A DNA stretch of 64,000 bases from JABFSS01 sp964497975 (GCA_964497975.1 CAZCFO010000004.1:146497-210496), one strand, 5' to 3'; positions 18,005 through 26,844 are shown, counted from the stretch's first letter. Notes: generated by a model not told the origin, from the letters alone. Numbers and translations: made by a program.

Positions 18005-18460
18005 ATGCCCAAAGCACGTACCGAAAAAATGCCGGCGGACACACCCGGAAAGTCAGGCGCCCCGGCCGCAAAAGCGGCCTCCGGCGGCAAGCCCTCCACG
18101 GGGGGCAGGCACATCCTCATCATCGAGGATGAACGTCCGCTCGCGCACGCGCTCGAGCTGAAAATGGGCCATGAGGGCTACCAGACCACCGTGGTTTCCA
18201 CCGGGACGGACGGACTGCAGAAGGCGCTCGCCGGAACGTACGATCTGATACTGCTCGATCTCATCATCCCCGAGGTCGACGGCTTCACGATCCTCCAGTC
18301 GCTGCATGACAAGGGCGTCAAGACGCCGGTCATCGTCCTCAGCAATCTCGGCCAGGAGGAGGACCGCGAGCGCGCGAAGAAACTCGGCGCCGCCGGTTAC
18401 TACGTGAAGGCGAACACGCCGATCGCGGAAATCCTGAAGCATGTAAAAGAAGTTCTCTGA
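18005..18460 (+). CDS. Single-domain response regulator (receiver)
   Basis: 151 residues. After a 33-residue Ala/Gly/Pro/Lys-rich tail comes one receiver domain. The acidic pocket is IIEDE, the phosphoacceptor is Asp85 in LILLDLIIPEVDG, the switch Thr/Ser is in VIVLSNL, and the conserved Lys is in YYVKANT. There is no output domain, so it would act by protein contact, as CheY- or PilG-type regulators do. It sits directly before pilB, and a histidine kinase closes the locus at 26938, so the two may pair to control pili. That link is inferred from position. Confidence 0.9.
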   Translation: MPKARTEKMPADTPGKSGAPAAKAASGGKPSTGGRHILIIEDERPLAHALELKMGHEGYQTTVVSTGTDGLQKALAGTYDLILLDLIIPEVDGFTILQSLHDKGVKTPVIVLSNLGQEEDRERAKKLGAAGYYVKANTPIAEILKHVKEVL

Positions 18461-18477
18461 TGTTTATTTTCACCCGT

Positions 18478-18549
18478 ATGAACTCACAATTCACAACCAT
18501 CAACTCACAACACCGAATCTTGTGAATTGAAAACTGTGAGTTGTGAATT
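18478..18549. repeat. Word-repeat hairpin, word CACAATT/CTCACAA
   Basis: Left arm GAACTCACAATTCACAACC then ATCAACTCACAACACCG; right arm TTGTGAATTG then AAAACTGTGAGTTGTGAATT. It lies between the receiver gene and pilB, ending 11 bases before the pilB ATG. Confidence 0.85.
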
Positions 18550-18560
18550 CTCCCCTCCCT

Positions 18561-20366
18561 ATGCCCCTTGCAGACACCGACCTTGGCACGATCCTTGTGG
18601 AGCAGAGCTACCTCAGTGAAGAGGAACTCAAGAAGGCGCTCGCGCAGGGCAAGGAACGCGGCGTGCCGCTCAAGACCGTCCTGATCGAGATGGGACTGCT
18701 CACGCAGGAGCTGTTTGAGAGCGCGCTCGCCGAGCACTTCAAGCTGCCGTTCTACGACGTGCATGCCACACTGCCGTCGTCCGATCTCGTTGCGACCCTC
18801 CCGGAGGACATCGCCCGCCAGTACTTCGCAGTGGTCGTGAAGCGTGAAGGAGACTCCGTCACGGTGGCCACGTCCGATCCGGGGAATCCGTTCCTGGAAG
18901 AGGCCATTCGCCTGAATCTCGATCAATCCGTTGCGCAGTTCCCGGAAAAAGACACGTCCGGCAAAAAGACGACGGCAGCCAGCCCCAAAAGCAGCTCCCG
19001 CTTTTCGTTTTCCCTCGGGAAAAAGAAAACGGAGGAGCGTCACGCCTTCGACGGCAAAATCCAGTTCGTCTACGCGCCAGGCAACATCATTGAGGCGCTC
19101 TTCGCGCACTACCATAAGCCGCTGGCGACGCGCTTCCAGTCGATCATCAACGACCAGCGCAAGGTCGCGCCCGAGATCATCACCGAGATCTTCAATGACG
19201 CCATCGAGCTGCGCGCGAGCGACATCCACTTTGAGCCGCAGGAGAATGTCGTCATCGTCCGGTTCCGCGTGGACGGCGTGATGCACGAGGCCGGACGCAT
19301 CCCGAAGGATTATTACGAAGGCGTCGTAAACCGCATCAAGATCGAATCGAACATGAAGATCGACGAGCACTTCGCAGCGCAGGACGGCGCCATCCGGTAC
19401 ACGACCAAAGCGGGCAACCCGCTCGACATGCGCGTCTCCATCGTGCCGATCGTCGACGGCGAAAAGATCGTCGTCCGTCTTCTCTCCGAATACGTCCGGA
19501 CGCTCACACTGCAGGATCTCGGTTTCTCGGAGGAATACCGCGCCATCCTCGAGAACGCCGCGCACAAGCCGTTCGGCATGATCCTCACCACGGGACCGAC
19601 CGGCGCGGGAAAATCCACGACGCTCTACGCGCTGCTCAAAATGCGCAACAAGCCCGACGTGAACATCTCCACCATCGAGGATCCCGTCGAGTACAAGATC
19701 CCGGGCATCAACCACATCCAGGTGAACGCCGATACCGAACTGACGTTCGCGAAGGGTCTCCGCGCGCTCGTCCGCCAGGACCCCAACATCATCCTCGTCG
19801 GGGAAATCCGCGACGGCGAGACGGCGTCCATCGCGGTCAACGCCGCGCTCACCGGCCACCTCCTGTTCTCGACGCTCCACAGCAACGACGCGCCCACCGC
19901 CATCCCGCGCCTTCTCGACATGGGCGTGGAACCCTTCCTGCTCGCCTCGACGCTCGAAGTGATCATCGGACAGCGCCTCGTCCGCCGCATCTGCCCGTCC
20001 TGCCGGTTCAGCCATTCCATCACGCTGCCGGAGGCCCAGAAGCTGTTTCCCGGCGCCGACAAGTACTTCGTCAAAGCGGACGACGTGCGGCTGTACCGCG
20101 GCAAGGGCTGCGAGGCGTGCGGCAACACCGGCTTCCGCGGACGCATCGGCATCTACGAGCTTCTCGTCATCACGCCCGAACTTGAAGAACTCATCATCCG
20201 CCGCGCGTCGACGACTGACCTCACCAACCAGGGTCGCAAGCAGGGTCTCAGCCTTCTGTTCGACGACGGGTTCCGCAAAGTGCAGTCGGGCATGACGACC
20301 ATCGAAGAGCTCCTGCGCGTCGCCGCACCGCCCGACATCCTCTTCGACCATGACGGCAAAAAGTAA
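18561..20366 (+). CDS. pilB: Type IV pilus assembly ATPase PilB
   Basis: 601 residues. PilB is the cytoplasmic hexameric ATPase that drives pilus extension. It has an N-terminal PilZ/T2SSE_N-like domain (GTILVEQSYLSEEELKKALA). The Walker A GPTGAGKST is near residues 344-352. The Asp box is TIEDPVEYKIPGINHIQ, Walker B is ILVGEIRDGETA, and the His box is GHLLFSTLHSNDA. The zinc site CPSC...CEACG begins near residue 477; this is the PilB-type feature that separates it from PilT. A Lys/Ser linker lies between the N-terminal and ATPase parts. The ATG at 18561 is chosen over the GTG at 18543, which lies inside the hairpin. It overlaps pilC by 17 bases. Confidence 0.96.
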   Translation: MPLADTDLGTILVEQSYLSEEELKKALAQGKERGVPLKTVLIEMGLLTQELFESALAEHFKLPFYDVHATLPSSDLVATLPEDIARQYFAVVVKREGDSVTVATSDPGNPFLEEAIRLNLDQSVAQFPEKDTSGKKTTAASPKSSSRFSFSLGKKKTEERHAFDGKIQFVYAPGNIIEALFAHYHKPLATRFQSIINDQRKVAPEIITEIFNDAIELRASDIHFEPQENVVIVRFRVDGVMHEAGRIPKDYYEGVVNRIKIESNMKIDEHFAAQDGAIRYTTKAGNPLDMRVSIVPIVDGEKIVVRLLSEYVRTLTLQDLGFSEEYRAILENAAHKPFGMILTTGPTGAGKSTTLYALLKMRNKPDVNISTIEDPVEYKIPGINHIQVNADTELTFAKGLRALVRQDPNIILVGEIRDGETASIAVNAALTGHLLFSTLHSNDAPTAIPRLLDMGVEPFLLASTLEVIIGQRLVRRICPSCRFSHSITLPEAQKLFPGADKYFVKADDVRLYRGKGCEACGNTGFRGRIGIYELLVITPELEELIIRRASTTDLTNQGRKQGLSLLFDDGFRKVQSGMTTIEELLRVAAPPDILFDHDGKK

Positions 20367-21735
20367 CCCCCGCCGGCATGCCAAGCCGCCTGCAGCCGCG
20401 AAGGATCTTCCGGCGCAGGATGTTCCCGTGCCGGCAGTCGTTTCCGAATCCAAGCCCAAGCCCGAGCCCGCACCCGAATCCCCACCCCAGCCCGTCGCTC
20501 ATGGTATCTGGACCGCACCTGCCGCACCCGTCGCCGCACCCAAGGTCCGGGTTCCGCTGCTCCAGCGCCTGCGCTCGCTCTTCCGGCGCTGCCGTCCCGC
20601 GGCCCCCGTCTCGGCCGACGGCTTCCGCCGCGCGCCGAAAAGGAAGCAGAGCGGCCTGAGCGATTTTCTCGGCGCGATGAGGACCATCGGCCTGGGCGCG
20701 GAGAAAACCGCCCTCATCGACAACCTCGCGACGATGCTCAACGCGGGTCTCCCCATCGTCGATTCGCTCAAGACGCTCAAGGCCGACACCCGCACGCGCA
20801 CGGGCCGGCAGCTGGTCCAGCGCATCACGGACGCCGTGGAAAACGGCAGCCCGCTCTGGCGGGCGTTCGCCGACGAGCACTGCTTTCCGCCGGACGTGAT
20901 CGCCCTCGTCCGCATCGGCGAGGAGGCCGGCAACCTGTCGGAGAACATGGTGTATCTCGCCGTGCAGCAGGAGAAGGACCAGGCACTGCGCTCGAAGGTG
21001 AAAATGGCGATGATCTACCCCACGATCGTGCTCATCCTCATGGTCATCGTCATCATGGGCCTGGGCATCTTCGTCCTCCCGAGCCTCGTCAGCGTGCTCT
21101 TTTCGCTCAACGTCCCGCTGCCGCTCGTGACGCGGGGAGTCATCGCGTTCACGGGCTTCTTCACCACGCAGGGGCACATCGCCGTCCCCGGAGTTCTGGG
21201 GGGCATGATCCTTCTGGTGATCCTCGGCAAGTTCACCCCGCTCAAGATCGTGGCCCAGTGGGTGGTGTTTCGCATTCCCGGCATTGGCAAGCTCGCCCGG
21301 GAGGCCACCATCGCCCGGTTCGGCGTGATCCTGGGCGGCCTCCTCCGCGCCGGCGTCCCCGTCCTGGAATCCCTGGAGTCCCTCGCGGACGTGACGTCCG
21401 TCGAATCGTACAAGCGCTTCTACCGCGCCCTGCTGGAGCACGTGAAGCTCGGCGACTCGTTCGGCAAAAGCTTCACGCTCATCCGCGGCAGCGGCAAGCT
21501 CCTCCCCATGTCGGTCCAGCAGCTGGTGACGACGGGGGAGCGGTCCGGCGCACTCTCCACGGTGCTGCTGAAGGTGGCGGACATCTACGAAAAGAAAGCC
21601 AATGACACCGCGCAGAAGCTGCCGGTGATCCTGGAACCCATGCTGCTCCTCTTCATCGGCGGGCTGGTGGGCACCATCGCGTTCTCCATCATCGTCCCGA
21701 TCTACTCGATCGTGGGCAACGTCGGTGCACAGTGA
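20350..21735 (+). CDS. pilC: Type IV pilus inner-membrane platform protein PilC
   Basis: 461 residues. PilC/GspF is the inner-membrane platform on which PilB works. The first 95 residues are a Pro/Ala/Lys-rich tail not normal for the family. Two T2SSF domains follow: one around residues 115-230 (LATMLNAGLPIVDSLKTL, and RIGEEAGNLSENM), the second around 320-440 (FGVILGGLLRAGVPVLESL, and TTGERSGALSTVLLKVAD). Three membrane segments are visible (about residues 222-250, 282-304 and 430-455). The start overlaps the pilB end, implying translational coupling. Confidence 0.96.
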   Translation: MTAKSNPRRHAKPPAAAKDLPAQDVPVPAVVSESKPKPEPAPESPPQPVAHGIWTAPAAPVAAPKVRVPLLQRLRSLFRRCRPAAPVSADGFRRAPKRKQSGLSDFLGAMRTIGLGAEKTALIDNLATMLNAGLPIVDSLKTLKADTRTRTGRQLVQRITDAVENGSPLWRAFADEHCFPPDVIALVRIGEEAGNLSENMVYLAVQQEKDQALRSKVKMAMIYPTIVLILMVIVIMGLGIFVLPSLVSVLFSLNVPLPLVTRGVIAFTGFFTTQGHIAVPGVLGGMILLVILGKFTPLKIVAQWVVFRIPGIGKLAREATIARFGVILGGLLRAGVPVLESLESLADVTSVESYKRFYRALLEHVKLGDSFGKSFTLIRGSGKLLPMSVQQLVTTGERSGALSTVLLKVADIYEKKANDTAQKLPVILEPMLLLFIGGLVGTIAFSIIVPIYSIVGNVGAQ

Positions 21736-21744
21736 CGCTGTCGA

Positions 21745-21805
21745 AAATCATGAATCATGAAGGATGAATCATGACGATTATTCATAATTCATGATTCGTA
21801 ATTCG
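21745..21805. repeat. Word-repeat hairpin, word GAATCATGA
   Basis: Left arm AAAATCATGAATCATGAAGG then ATGAATCATGA; right arm ATTATTCATAATTCATGATT then CGTAATTCG. It lies between pilC and the first minor pilin. Confidence 0.85.
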
Positions 21806-21867
21806 CAAACATTGGCGTCTCCGTAACGATAGGCGCACACTATGAACTGTTTTCTTCCTCCCGCGTT

Positions 21868-23157
21868 ATGCGCAACGCCTTCAGTAGCCGCTCCGGTTTC
21901 GCCCTCCTCGAGCTCGTGATCGTCCTCGGCATCATGAGCGCCGTCACGTCGCTCTCGATCCCCGCGTACCGCGAATACCAGGTGCGCAGCGATCTCGACC
22001 GGACCACGCAGCAGGTGACGCAGGGGCTTGCGCGCGCGCGGCTTCTGGCCACCTCCGGCGAGCGGGATTCCGCGTGGGGCTTCCATGTCCCTTCCGGCAC
22101 GCTCTACAGAGGCGAGAGTTACGAGGCGCGCGACAGCGGCTTCGACGAGGTTTTCCCCATGCCCTCCACGATCGCCGTGAATGGTCTGCTGGACGTGGCG
22201 TATTCCCGCGTCCGGGCCAATCCGACGGAAGTCGGAACCATCACCCTGCGGGCCCTGAATGACGACATACGCACGGTACAGGTGACGATCGCCGTCAGCG
22301 AACAGTCGCTCGCCACCAATCAGACGGACGTCCTGACGATCTGCCACCACCTGCCGGGCGGCGGCACGGAGACCATCATCATCCCCGATGCGACATGGCC
22401 GTACCACAGCGCGCACGGGGACGTGGTGGGGGCCTGCGTCGCGAGCTCTTCCAGCTCCTCCAGTTCTTCCAGCAGTTCCGGTGGGGGTTCGTCAGCCTCT
22501 TCGTCCGTTTCGAGTGCAAGCTCCGTGAGTTCCAGTTCATCGAACTCTTCCAGTTCGGGTGGCTCCGGAGGCGGTGGCGGGGCGGGATGCCCCTTTACCG
22601 TGTCCGCCAATCAGACACTGACGCTTTCGGCAGCGTCCACTATCACGCTTAGAAACATGCTTTCCCAGATTACATTCGGTTCCGGTGGGCCCGTGGTGCC
22701 GGTGTACGTGTGTTACAGCAAGAACAACGGTTCCAGTTGGTCCACGCTGGTTGGTTCCAGCGGCAGCTGCGGAAGCAATATCAGTACATGGGGAACCGCG
22801 GTTACTCCGGGAGGCACGAACTCTAAAACCTTCAGCGCCGTCACGAATGACCGGGTGCTGATAAAACTGCGCGGCAGGTATCTCAAAAATGGCTGGCTCG
22901 CGTTTGATCAGACGTACGTCTCCAATGCCTCCAATGGCCACACGATCTTCCTGCGAAACGGCGATCAGCTTGCCAATTATTCCGGCTTCGGCAACCAGAC
23001 GCCGCTGCGCAGCTATCTCGTCAGTGTGGGGAAGGCCAATGCCAGCGGCGTGATCACCATCGGCAACTGCGAAATTCTCGCGATCACCGAGCTCGGCACG
23101 CTCGGGAGCAGCGGGGCGGATTTCCAGGATGACGTGCTGCTGATGTCCTTCAATTAG
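21868..23157 (+). CDS. Pseudopilin with Ser/Gly linker and C-terminal adhesin-like domain
   Basis: 429 residues. The prepilin leader MRNAFSSRSG is cut after Gly10; the mature protein begins FALLELVIVLGIM with Glu at +5. A GspH/PilE-like globular part runs to about residue 185. A linker of about 60 residues is almost only Ser and Gly (residues 190-248). A C-terminal domain of about 180 residues is rich in Asn, Ser, Gly and Thr, with scattered Cys that could form disulphides. The layout suggests a tip or minor pilin carrying an exposed domain on a flexible stalk, perhaps for attachment; that role is inferred. It is the first of four minor pilin-like genes in a row. Confidence 0.85.
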   Translation: MRNAFSSRSGFALLELVIVLGIMSAVTSLSIPAYREYQVRSDLDRTTQQVTQGLARARLLATSGERDSAWGFHVPSGTLYRGESYEARDSGFDEVFPMPSTIAVNGLLDVAYSRVRANPTEVGTITLRALNDDIRTVQVTIAVSEQSLATNQTDVLTICHHLPGGGTETIIIPDATWPYHSAHGDVVGACVASSSSSSSSSSSSGGGSSASSSVSSASSVSSSSSNSSSSGGSGGGGGAGCPFTVSANQTLTLSAASTITLRNMLSQITFGSGGPVVPVYVCYSKNNGSSWSTLVGSSGSCGSNISTWGTAVTPGGTNSKTFSAVTNDRVLIKLRGRYLKNGWLAFDQTYVSNASNGHTIFLRNGDQLANYSGFGNQTPLRSYLVSVGKANASGVITIGNCEILAITELGTLGSSGADFQDDVLLMSFN

Positions 23158-23234
23158 GAAAACGACGCAAACGAAGAAAACGAGGCAATCGAGGATCCTC
23201 GTTTTCTTCGATTCCCTCGTTTGCGTCGTTTGCC
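23155..23234. repeat. Word-repeat hairpin, word AAACGA(A/G)
   Basis: Left arm AAAACGACGCAAACGAAGAA then AACGAGGCAATCGAGGATC; right arm GATCCTCGTTTTCTTCGATT then CCCTCGTTTGCGTCGTTTG. It lies between two pseudopilin genes. A related hairpin with the same word lies at 24716-24797. Confidence 0.9.
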
Positions 23235-23246
23235 CTTCCACAATGT

Positions 23247-24716
23247 ATGATTCCCTCCGCTGTGCTGCGCGGACGCAATCACCTCAGGCCCGGCTTTCTC
23301 CTCCTCGAGGCGCTCCTGGGAATCGCCCTGTTCGCGATCTTCATCACCGCCGTGGGCATGGTCCTGCTGCTGGGACAGGAAAGCAGCGTGGTGGGCGGCG
23401 ATCGCGTGCGCGCCGCATCCATCGCCGGGGAGGCCCTCGACGCGTCGCGCTCCATCCGGGATGCGGGCTTCTCGTCACTCGCCGCGGGAACACACGGCCT
23501 TTCGCTGAACACCTCGCAGAACTGGGTCTTTTCGGGCGTGCAGAGCGCCCGCAGCGGAAGCTACATGCTTCGCGCGATCATCACGGCGCTTGACGACGAC
23601 TGGGTGCGCGTCGAGGCCCGGACGACGTGGAAACACGGCTACAACCGGTCGGGGAGCGTGATCCTGACGACCGAGCTCACGGATTGGCGGACGGCCCGTC
23701 CCGCGGGCGACTGGTCCGCCGTGTCGCTCGACGGAAGCGTCGTCGAAGCGGGGACGCCGCTCTTCAACGCGGCCGCGGTTTCGGGCAATTACGTCTTTGT
23801 CGCGGGGGCCACAACCTCGGGGGGCGCCGGGCTCTATGTCTACGATATTTCGAACACGGCGGCCCCGTCCCGCGTGGCATCCTCCTTCAGTCTCGGCGCC
23901 TCCGGCTACGGTCTCGCCGTCAAAGGGAGGACGCTGTACGTCGTCACCGACGACGCGGCCGGGGAACTCCGCGCGTACAACATCTCGTCCCCCGCGTCGC
24001 TGTCGTCCGCGGATCTTCTTTCGAGCCATAACCTGTCGGGCTCGAGCCTGGCGACATCGCTTTCTGTGCAGGGCTCCACGCTGCTCGTGGGGGCGCAGCA
24101 GAGCGCGTCTTTCAACGAACTCTACCGCTTCGACGTGAGCAGCACGGGATCCATCCTTCCTGTCGGTTCGCTCGAGATCGGATCCGCCGTCAACGCCGTC
24201 GCCGTCACGGGCACGGCTGCGCTGCTGGCCACCGCCGACGTCGCGGGGGAAATGAAGATGATCAGCATCGAGTCGGGCCTCTCGGTTCCGTCCGGGAGCG
24301 ATTACAACATCACGGGTTCCGAGCAGGGACTCTCGGTTTTCGCGACCGGCACCGCCGCGCTGCTCGGCCGGCAGAAGGGCGTCATCCAGGAGCTCGGCCT
24401 CTTCAATACCGCCGTCGCGGGAGGCAATCCTCCGCCGGCTCCCGGGCCGTGGTACCACGAGGGGAGCGGCAGCCTGGTCGGCGTCGCCGCTGATCCCGCC
24501 AAGTGCTACGGATTCCTGGCGGCTGCCTCGGGCCGGAAGGCGTTCCAGGTGATCAACATGCGCGACACGTCGCTCCCGGAGCTCACGACGTACACATCAA
24601 ATAACGGTCTGCCGCGCGCGATGATCTATGACGTCGTGCGCGATCGGGCGTACGTGTTCACGACGAATGCCTTCCTGATTCTGCGGCCTTCTTCCCCTTC
24701 GGGTACATGCAATTGA
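23247..24716 (+). CDS. Pseudopilin fused to a beta-propeller-like (LVIVD-type) domain
   Basis: 489 residues. The leader ends at Gly16; the mature start FLLLEALLGIALFAIF has Glu at +5, as in PilV/GspI-type pseudopilins. A short pilin body runs to about residue 150. The remaining 330 residues are repeats of about 40-50 residues, with phrases such as GLYVYDISNTAAPSRVA, GELRAYNISSPASLSSAD and AFQVINMRDTSLPELTTY. They follow the pattern of LVIVD/YncE-like propeller blades. A propeller carried on a pilin head is unusual and suggests an extracellular binding function. One Cys pair is possible near the C terminus. Confidence 0.85.
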   Translation: MIPSAVLRGRNHLRPGFLLLEALLGIALFAIFITAVGMVLLLGQESSVVGGDRVRAASIAGEALDASRSIRDAGFSSLAAGTHGLSLNTSQNWVFSGVQSARSGSYMLRAIITALDDDWVRVEARTTWKHGYNRSGSVILTTELTDWRTARPAGDWSAVSLDGSVVEAGTPLFNAAAVSGNYVFVAGATTSGGAGLYVYDISNTAAPSRVASSFSLGASGYGLAVKGRTLYVVTDDAAGELRAYNISSPASLSSADLLSSHNLSGSSLATSLSVQGSTLLVGAQQSASFNELYRFDVSSTGSILPVGSLEIGSAVNAVAVTGTAALLATADVAGEMKMISIESGLSVPSGSDYNITGSEQGLSVFATGTAALLGRQKGVIQELGLFNTAVAGGNPPPAPGPWYHEGSGSLVGVAADPAKCYGFLAAASGRKAFQVINMRDTSLPELTTYTSNNGLPRAMIYDVVRDRAYVFTTNAFLILRPSSPSGTCN

Positions 24717-24797
24717 TACGCAATCAAAGCAAACGAAGGAAACGAGGAAAACGAGGATCCTCGTTTCCGTCGGTTGCACCGTTTGCTTCGTTTGCCG
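24716..24797. repeat. Word-repeat hairpin, word AAACGA(A/G), second copy
   Basis: Left arm GCAAACGAAGGAAACGAGG then AAAACGAGGATC; right arm GATCCTCGTTTCCGTCGGTT then GCACCGTTTGCTTCGTTTGC. It shares the word and the GGATCC centre with the hairpin at 23155. Confidence 0.9.
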
Positions 24798-24811
24798 CAC
24801 TGCGAACAAGA

Positions 24812-25222
24812 ATGCCTTCGTCCCGCCCCGGGTATGTGTTCCTCATCAGCGTGCTGATCATCGGGGCGATCGTCACCGAAATGGCGGTGTCGCTCATCCT
24901 CCTTGGCATCGCCGCGCAGCAGAGCGGGCTCACCGTCGTCCAGTCCACGCAGGCGTACGAAAACGCGCAGACGTGCGCCGAGAGAGGACTTCGCAGTCTC
25001 CGTGCTGACCTTTCGTACGACGGGGGCGAGTCTTTCGGACTTCCGTACGGCACCTGCTCCATCGCGCGCACCGCCGGATCGGGTAATGCCGACCGCGCTC
25101 TCTGCGTCACCGGCGTGAACGGGAAGAACACGCGTCGTCTGGAGATTTCCATCCGCCAGCTGTATCCCAGCGTCAAAATCATCTCGTGGAAGGAAGTGGG
25201 GGAGTTCACTCTCTGTCCCTAA
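24812..25222 (+). CDS. PilX/GspK-like minor pilin
   Basis: 136 residues. The short leader MPSSRPG is followed by a long hydrophobic helix YVFLISVLIIGAIVTEMAVSLILLG. The +5 residue is not Glu, as in PilX/GspK-type tip subunits. A small globular part has Cys residues in TCAERGL, YGTCS, ALCVTG and the terminal TLCP. An earlier in-frame start (24707) would make a basic leader encoded by the hairpin repeat, which I reject. The stop is followed 2 bases later by the next pilin gene. Confidence 0.8.
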   Translation: MPSSRPGYVFLISVLIIGAIVTEMAVSLILLGIAAQQSGLTVVQSTQAYENAQTCAERGLRSLRADLSYDGGESFGLPYGTCSIARTAGSGNADRALCVTGVNGKNTRRLEISIRQLYPSVKIISWKEVGEFTLCP

Positions 25223-25224
25223 AC

Positions 25225-25947
25225 ATGGTGTTTTCTTTCTTCAGCACAGGCGCGGGAAAAAAAGGCAGCAGGGCAGAAGGACAGAAGGGCAGCAAACGTT
25301 TTGCCTTCCTGCCTTCCTGCCCTTCTGCCCTCCGCCCAGGGACGACCCTCATCGAGGTCCTGATCTTCATGGCCGTGCTGGGGGCCGTGGGCATCGCCAT
25401 GTTTCCGCTGCTTTTCTCCGCCACCGAAGACCGCCTGCTCCAGCAGACCGTGGCGACGGTGGAGCAGAGCGGGGTGCAGCTGCTCCAGAGCATCGGCTAC
25501 CAGGTGCACCACGCGGAGCGGATCATTGCGCCGGGCATGCAGGACAGCGGCACCATTCTGACCCTCCAGACGGGCTCCGGCGCGGCAAACCCCACGATCA
25601 TCGGCCTCAGCAGCGGATCGCTCGTGCTCGTTCAGGGCACCGTGCGCGAGACCCTCAGTTCGCCGCAGATCGCCGTCGAAAGTTTCACAGTCAAAAACAC
25701 GTCGCCCTCTTCCACGCGGGGGAGCGTGCTGGTGACGCTGCATCTGTCGCGCACCATCCGCCTGCAGGCTCCCCGCACGTACGAAAAGTCCTTCGAGGCG
25801 GCATTTGCCGTCTTCCCCGCGGACGAACCGCATGGCGACGACTGCAATTGCGCGCAACCCGGATGCGGGAGCGCGTCGCAGTACGTGTGGCAGGTATGCG
25901 TCTCGGGAACGTGCCAGACGGCGCAAACGCAGCTGCAGTGTCCGTGA
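25225..25947 (+). CDS. PilW/GspJ-like pseudopilin with repeat-encoded leader
   Basis: 240 residues. The mature N terminus TTLIEVLIFMAVLGAVGIAM has Glu at +5 and follows RPG, the prepilin peptidase site (Gly39). The body looks like PilW/GspJ. The C terminus is Cys-rich (CNCAQPGCG, and CVSGTC), suggesting disulphides. The 39-residue leader is far longer than usual, and most of it (residues 9-38) is encoded by a word-repeat hairpin at 25250-25341. No ATG, GTG or TTG lies in frame between the hairpin and the cut site, so translation must pass through the hairpin unless a rare start is used. Confidence 0.8.
   Translation: MVFSFFSTGAGKKGSRAEGQKGSKRFAFLPSCPSALRPGTTLIEVLIFMAVLGAVGIAMFPLLFSATEDRLLQQTVATVEQSGVQLLQSIGYQVHHAERIIAPGMQDSGTILTLQTGSGAANPTIIGLSSGSLVLVQGTVRETLSSPQIAVESFTVKNTSPSSTRGSVLVTLHLSRTIRLQAPRTYEKSFEAAFAVFPADEPHGDDCNCAQPGCGSASQYVWQVCVSGTCQTAQTQLQCP
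25250..25341. repeat. Word-repeat hairpin inside a pilin gene, word GGCAGAAG
   Basis: Left arm AAGGCAGCAGGGCAGAAGG then ACAGAAGGGCAGCAAACG; right arm GCCTTCCTGCCTTCCTGCCC then TTCTGCCCTCCGCCC. It is in frame and stop-free within the prepilin leader. Confidence 0.9.
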
Positions 25948-26298
25948 AGAGCCGCTATTTTCTTTGCTCGCGCAAAGAAAATGGCGAAAAAGAAACGCGG
26001 CGCGCTCCAATCCACTCTCCAAACGTCGCCAAAGGAACAGTCCTCCGTGCCAGGAGGAAGTTTCTAGAAGTTCCCCTTCACCCCCCGTGGAGCGCGCAGC
26101 CACGCCGTATGTTGTTTGCTGTTTTGTCACACACGACAAAGAAATGGTGCCCGCCGAGAAAGAATGCTCATGACGGAAAGCATGAACGATGATGCAGACA
26201 AAGAATTTTGACTGTGACGCAATGACGGTCTGTTGCTGTTGTGCCAACTGCAAACGAGTGCGGGGTCAAGGGGAATGCGACAAAACGGCATCCTGCAT
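25948..26298. other. 350-base intergenic region before pilA with ATTTTCTTTGC palindrome
   Basis: No gene is supported here. Just after the preceding stop lies a perfect palindrome ATTTTCTTTGC-TCGC-GCAAAGAAAAT (25957-25982). It has no T-run, so it is not a clear terminator. The rest is lower-GC sequence leading to the pilA promoter. The stretch could hold an unrecognised RNA or regulatory sites. Confidence 0.5.
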
Positions 26299-26307
26299 TG
26301 CTATACT
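26299..26307 (+). promoter_or_regulatory. Extended -10 promoter TGCTATACT before pilA
   Basis: Exact TGCTATACT, 52 bases before the pilA ATG. It gives the main pilin its own promoter apart from the minor pilin genes. Confidence 0.6.
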
Positions 26308-26359
26308 CCACCCGTCTGCGCTGAGGCATTGCCTCCGCTCTCCCTTCCTTTTCTTTCTT

Positions 26360-26824
26360 ATGTCATCCCGTTCTTCCCGGCAGGGGTTCACCCTTATCGA
26401 ACTCCTCCTCGTCATCGGAATCATCGCGATTCTCGCGTCCATCGTCATCGTCGCCATCAACCCGACCAAGCAGCTCGGCGACGCGCGCGATGCACAGCGC
26501 CGCTCGGATGTCTCGACCATCCTCAACGCCGTGTACCAGTATGCGATCGACAACAACGGCAACCTGCCCTCCGGCATCCCGACGGGCACGGCCAAGCCCA
26601 TCTGCCAGGCAAGCATGCTTCCCGCGGACTGCGTGGATGCATCATTCGCCGGCGTCAACCTTCGCATGCTCACGGGTTCGTACCTGACCAACATCCCGAA
26701 AGACCCCCGCGTTTCCTCCACGGGGACGGGCACCCGCTACAACATCATCCAGGACGCCAACGGCCGCATCACGGTGTCGGCTCCGGATGCAGAGGAGGCC
26801 GCGAGCATCTCCGTCACGCGATAA
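26360..26824 (+). CDS. pilA: Major type IV pilin
   Basis: 154 residues. Leader MSSRSSRQG, then the canonical FTLIELLLVIGIIAILASIVIVAINP with Glu at +5. The globular part starts with a short helix (QLGDARDAQRRSDVSTILNAVYQYAIDNNGNLP) typical of the type II secretion/pilin fold in CPR and Gram-positive pilins. Two Cys (ICQASMLPADC) can form a loop disulphide. The NIPKDPR motif near the end is shared with pseudopilins. It has its own promoter and a strong terminator, consistent with high expression. It would be processed by PilD (11584) and assembled by PilB/PilC. Confidence 0.92.
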   Translation: MSSRSSRQGFTLIELLLVIGIIAILASIVIVAINPTKQLGDARDAQRRSDVSTILNAVYQYAIDNNGNLPSGIPTGTAKPICQASMLPADCVDASFAGVNLRMLTGSYLTNIPKDPRVSSTGTGTRYNIIQDANGRITVSAPDAEEAASISVTR

Positions 26825-26844
26825 TCCCGTTTGCACAGGAACGA

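Noticed and set aside
18339..20459. 706-codon minus-strand frame
   Set aside because: Antisense shadow of pilB, which is certain from its ATPase and zinc motifs.
25805..26192. Open frames between the PilW-like gene and pilA
   Set aside because: Arg/Ser-rich shadows that overlap the previous gene and a palindrome; no start signals.
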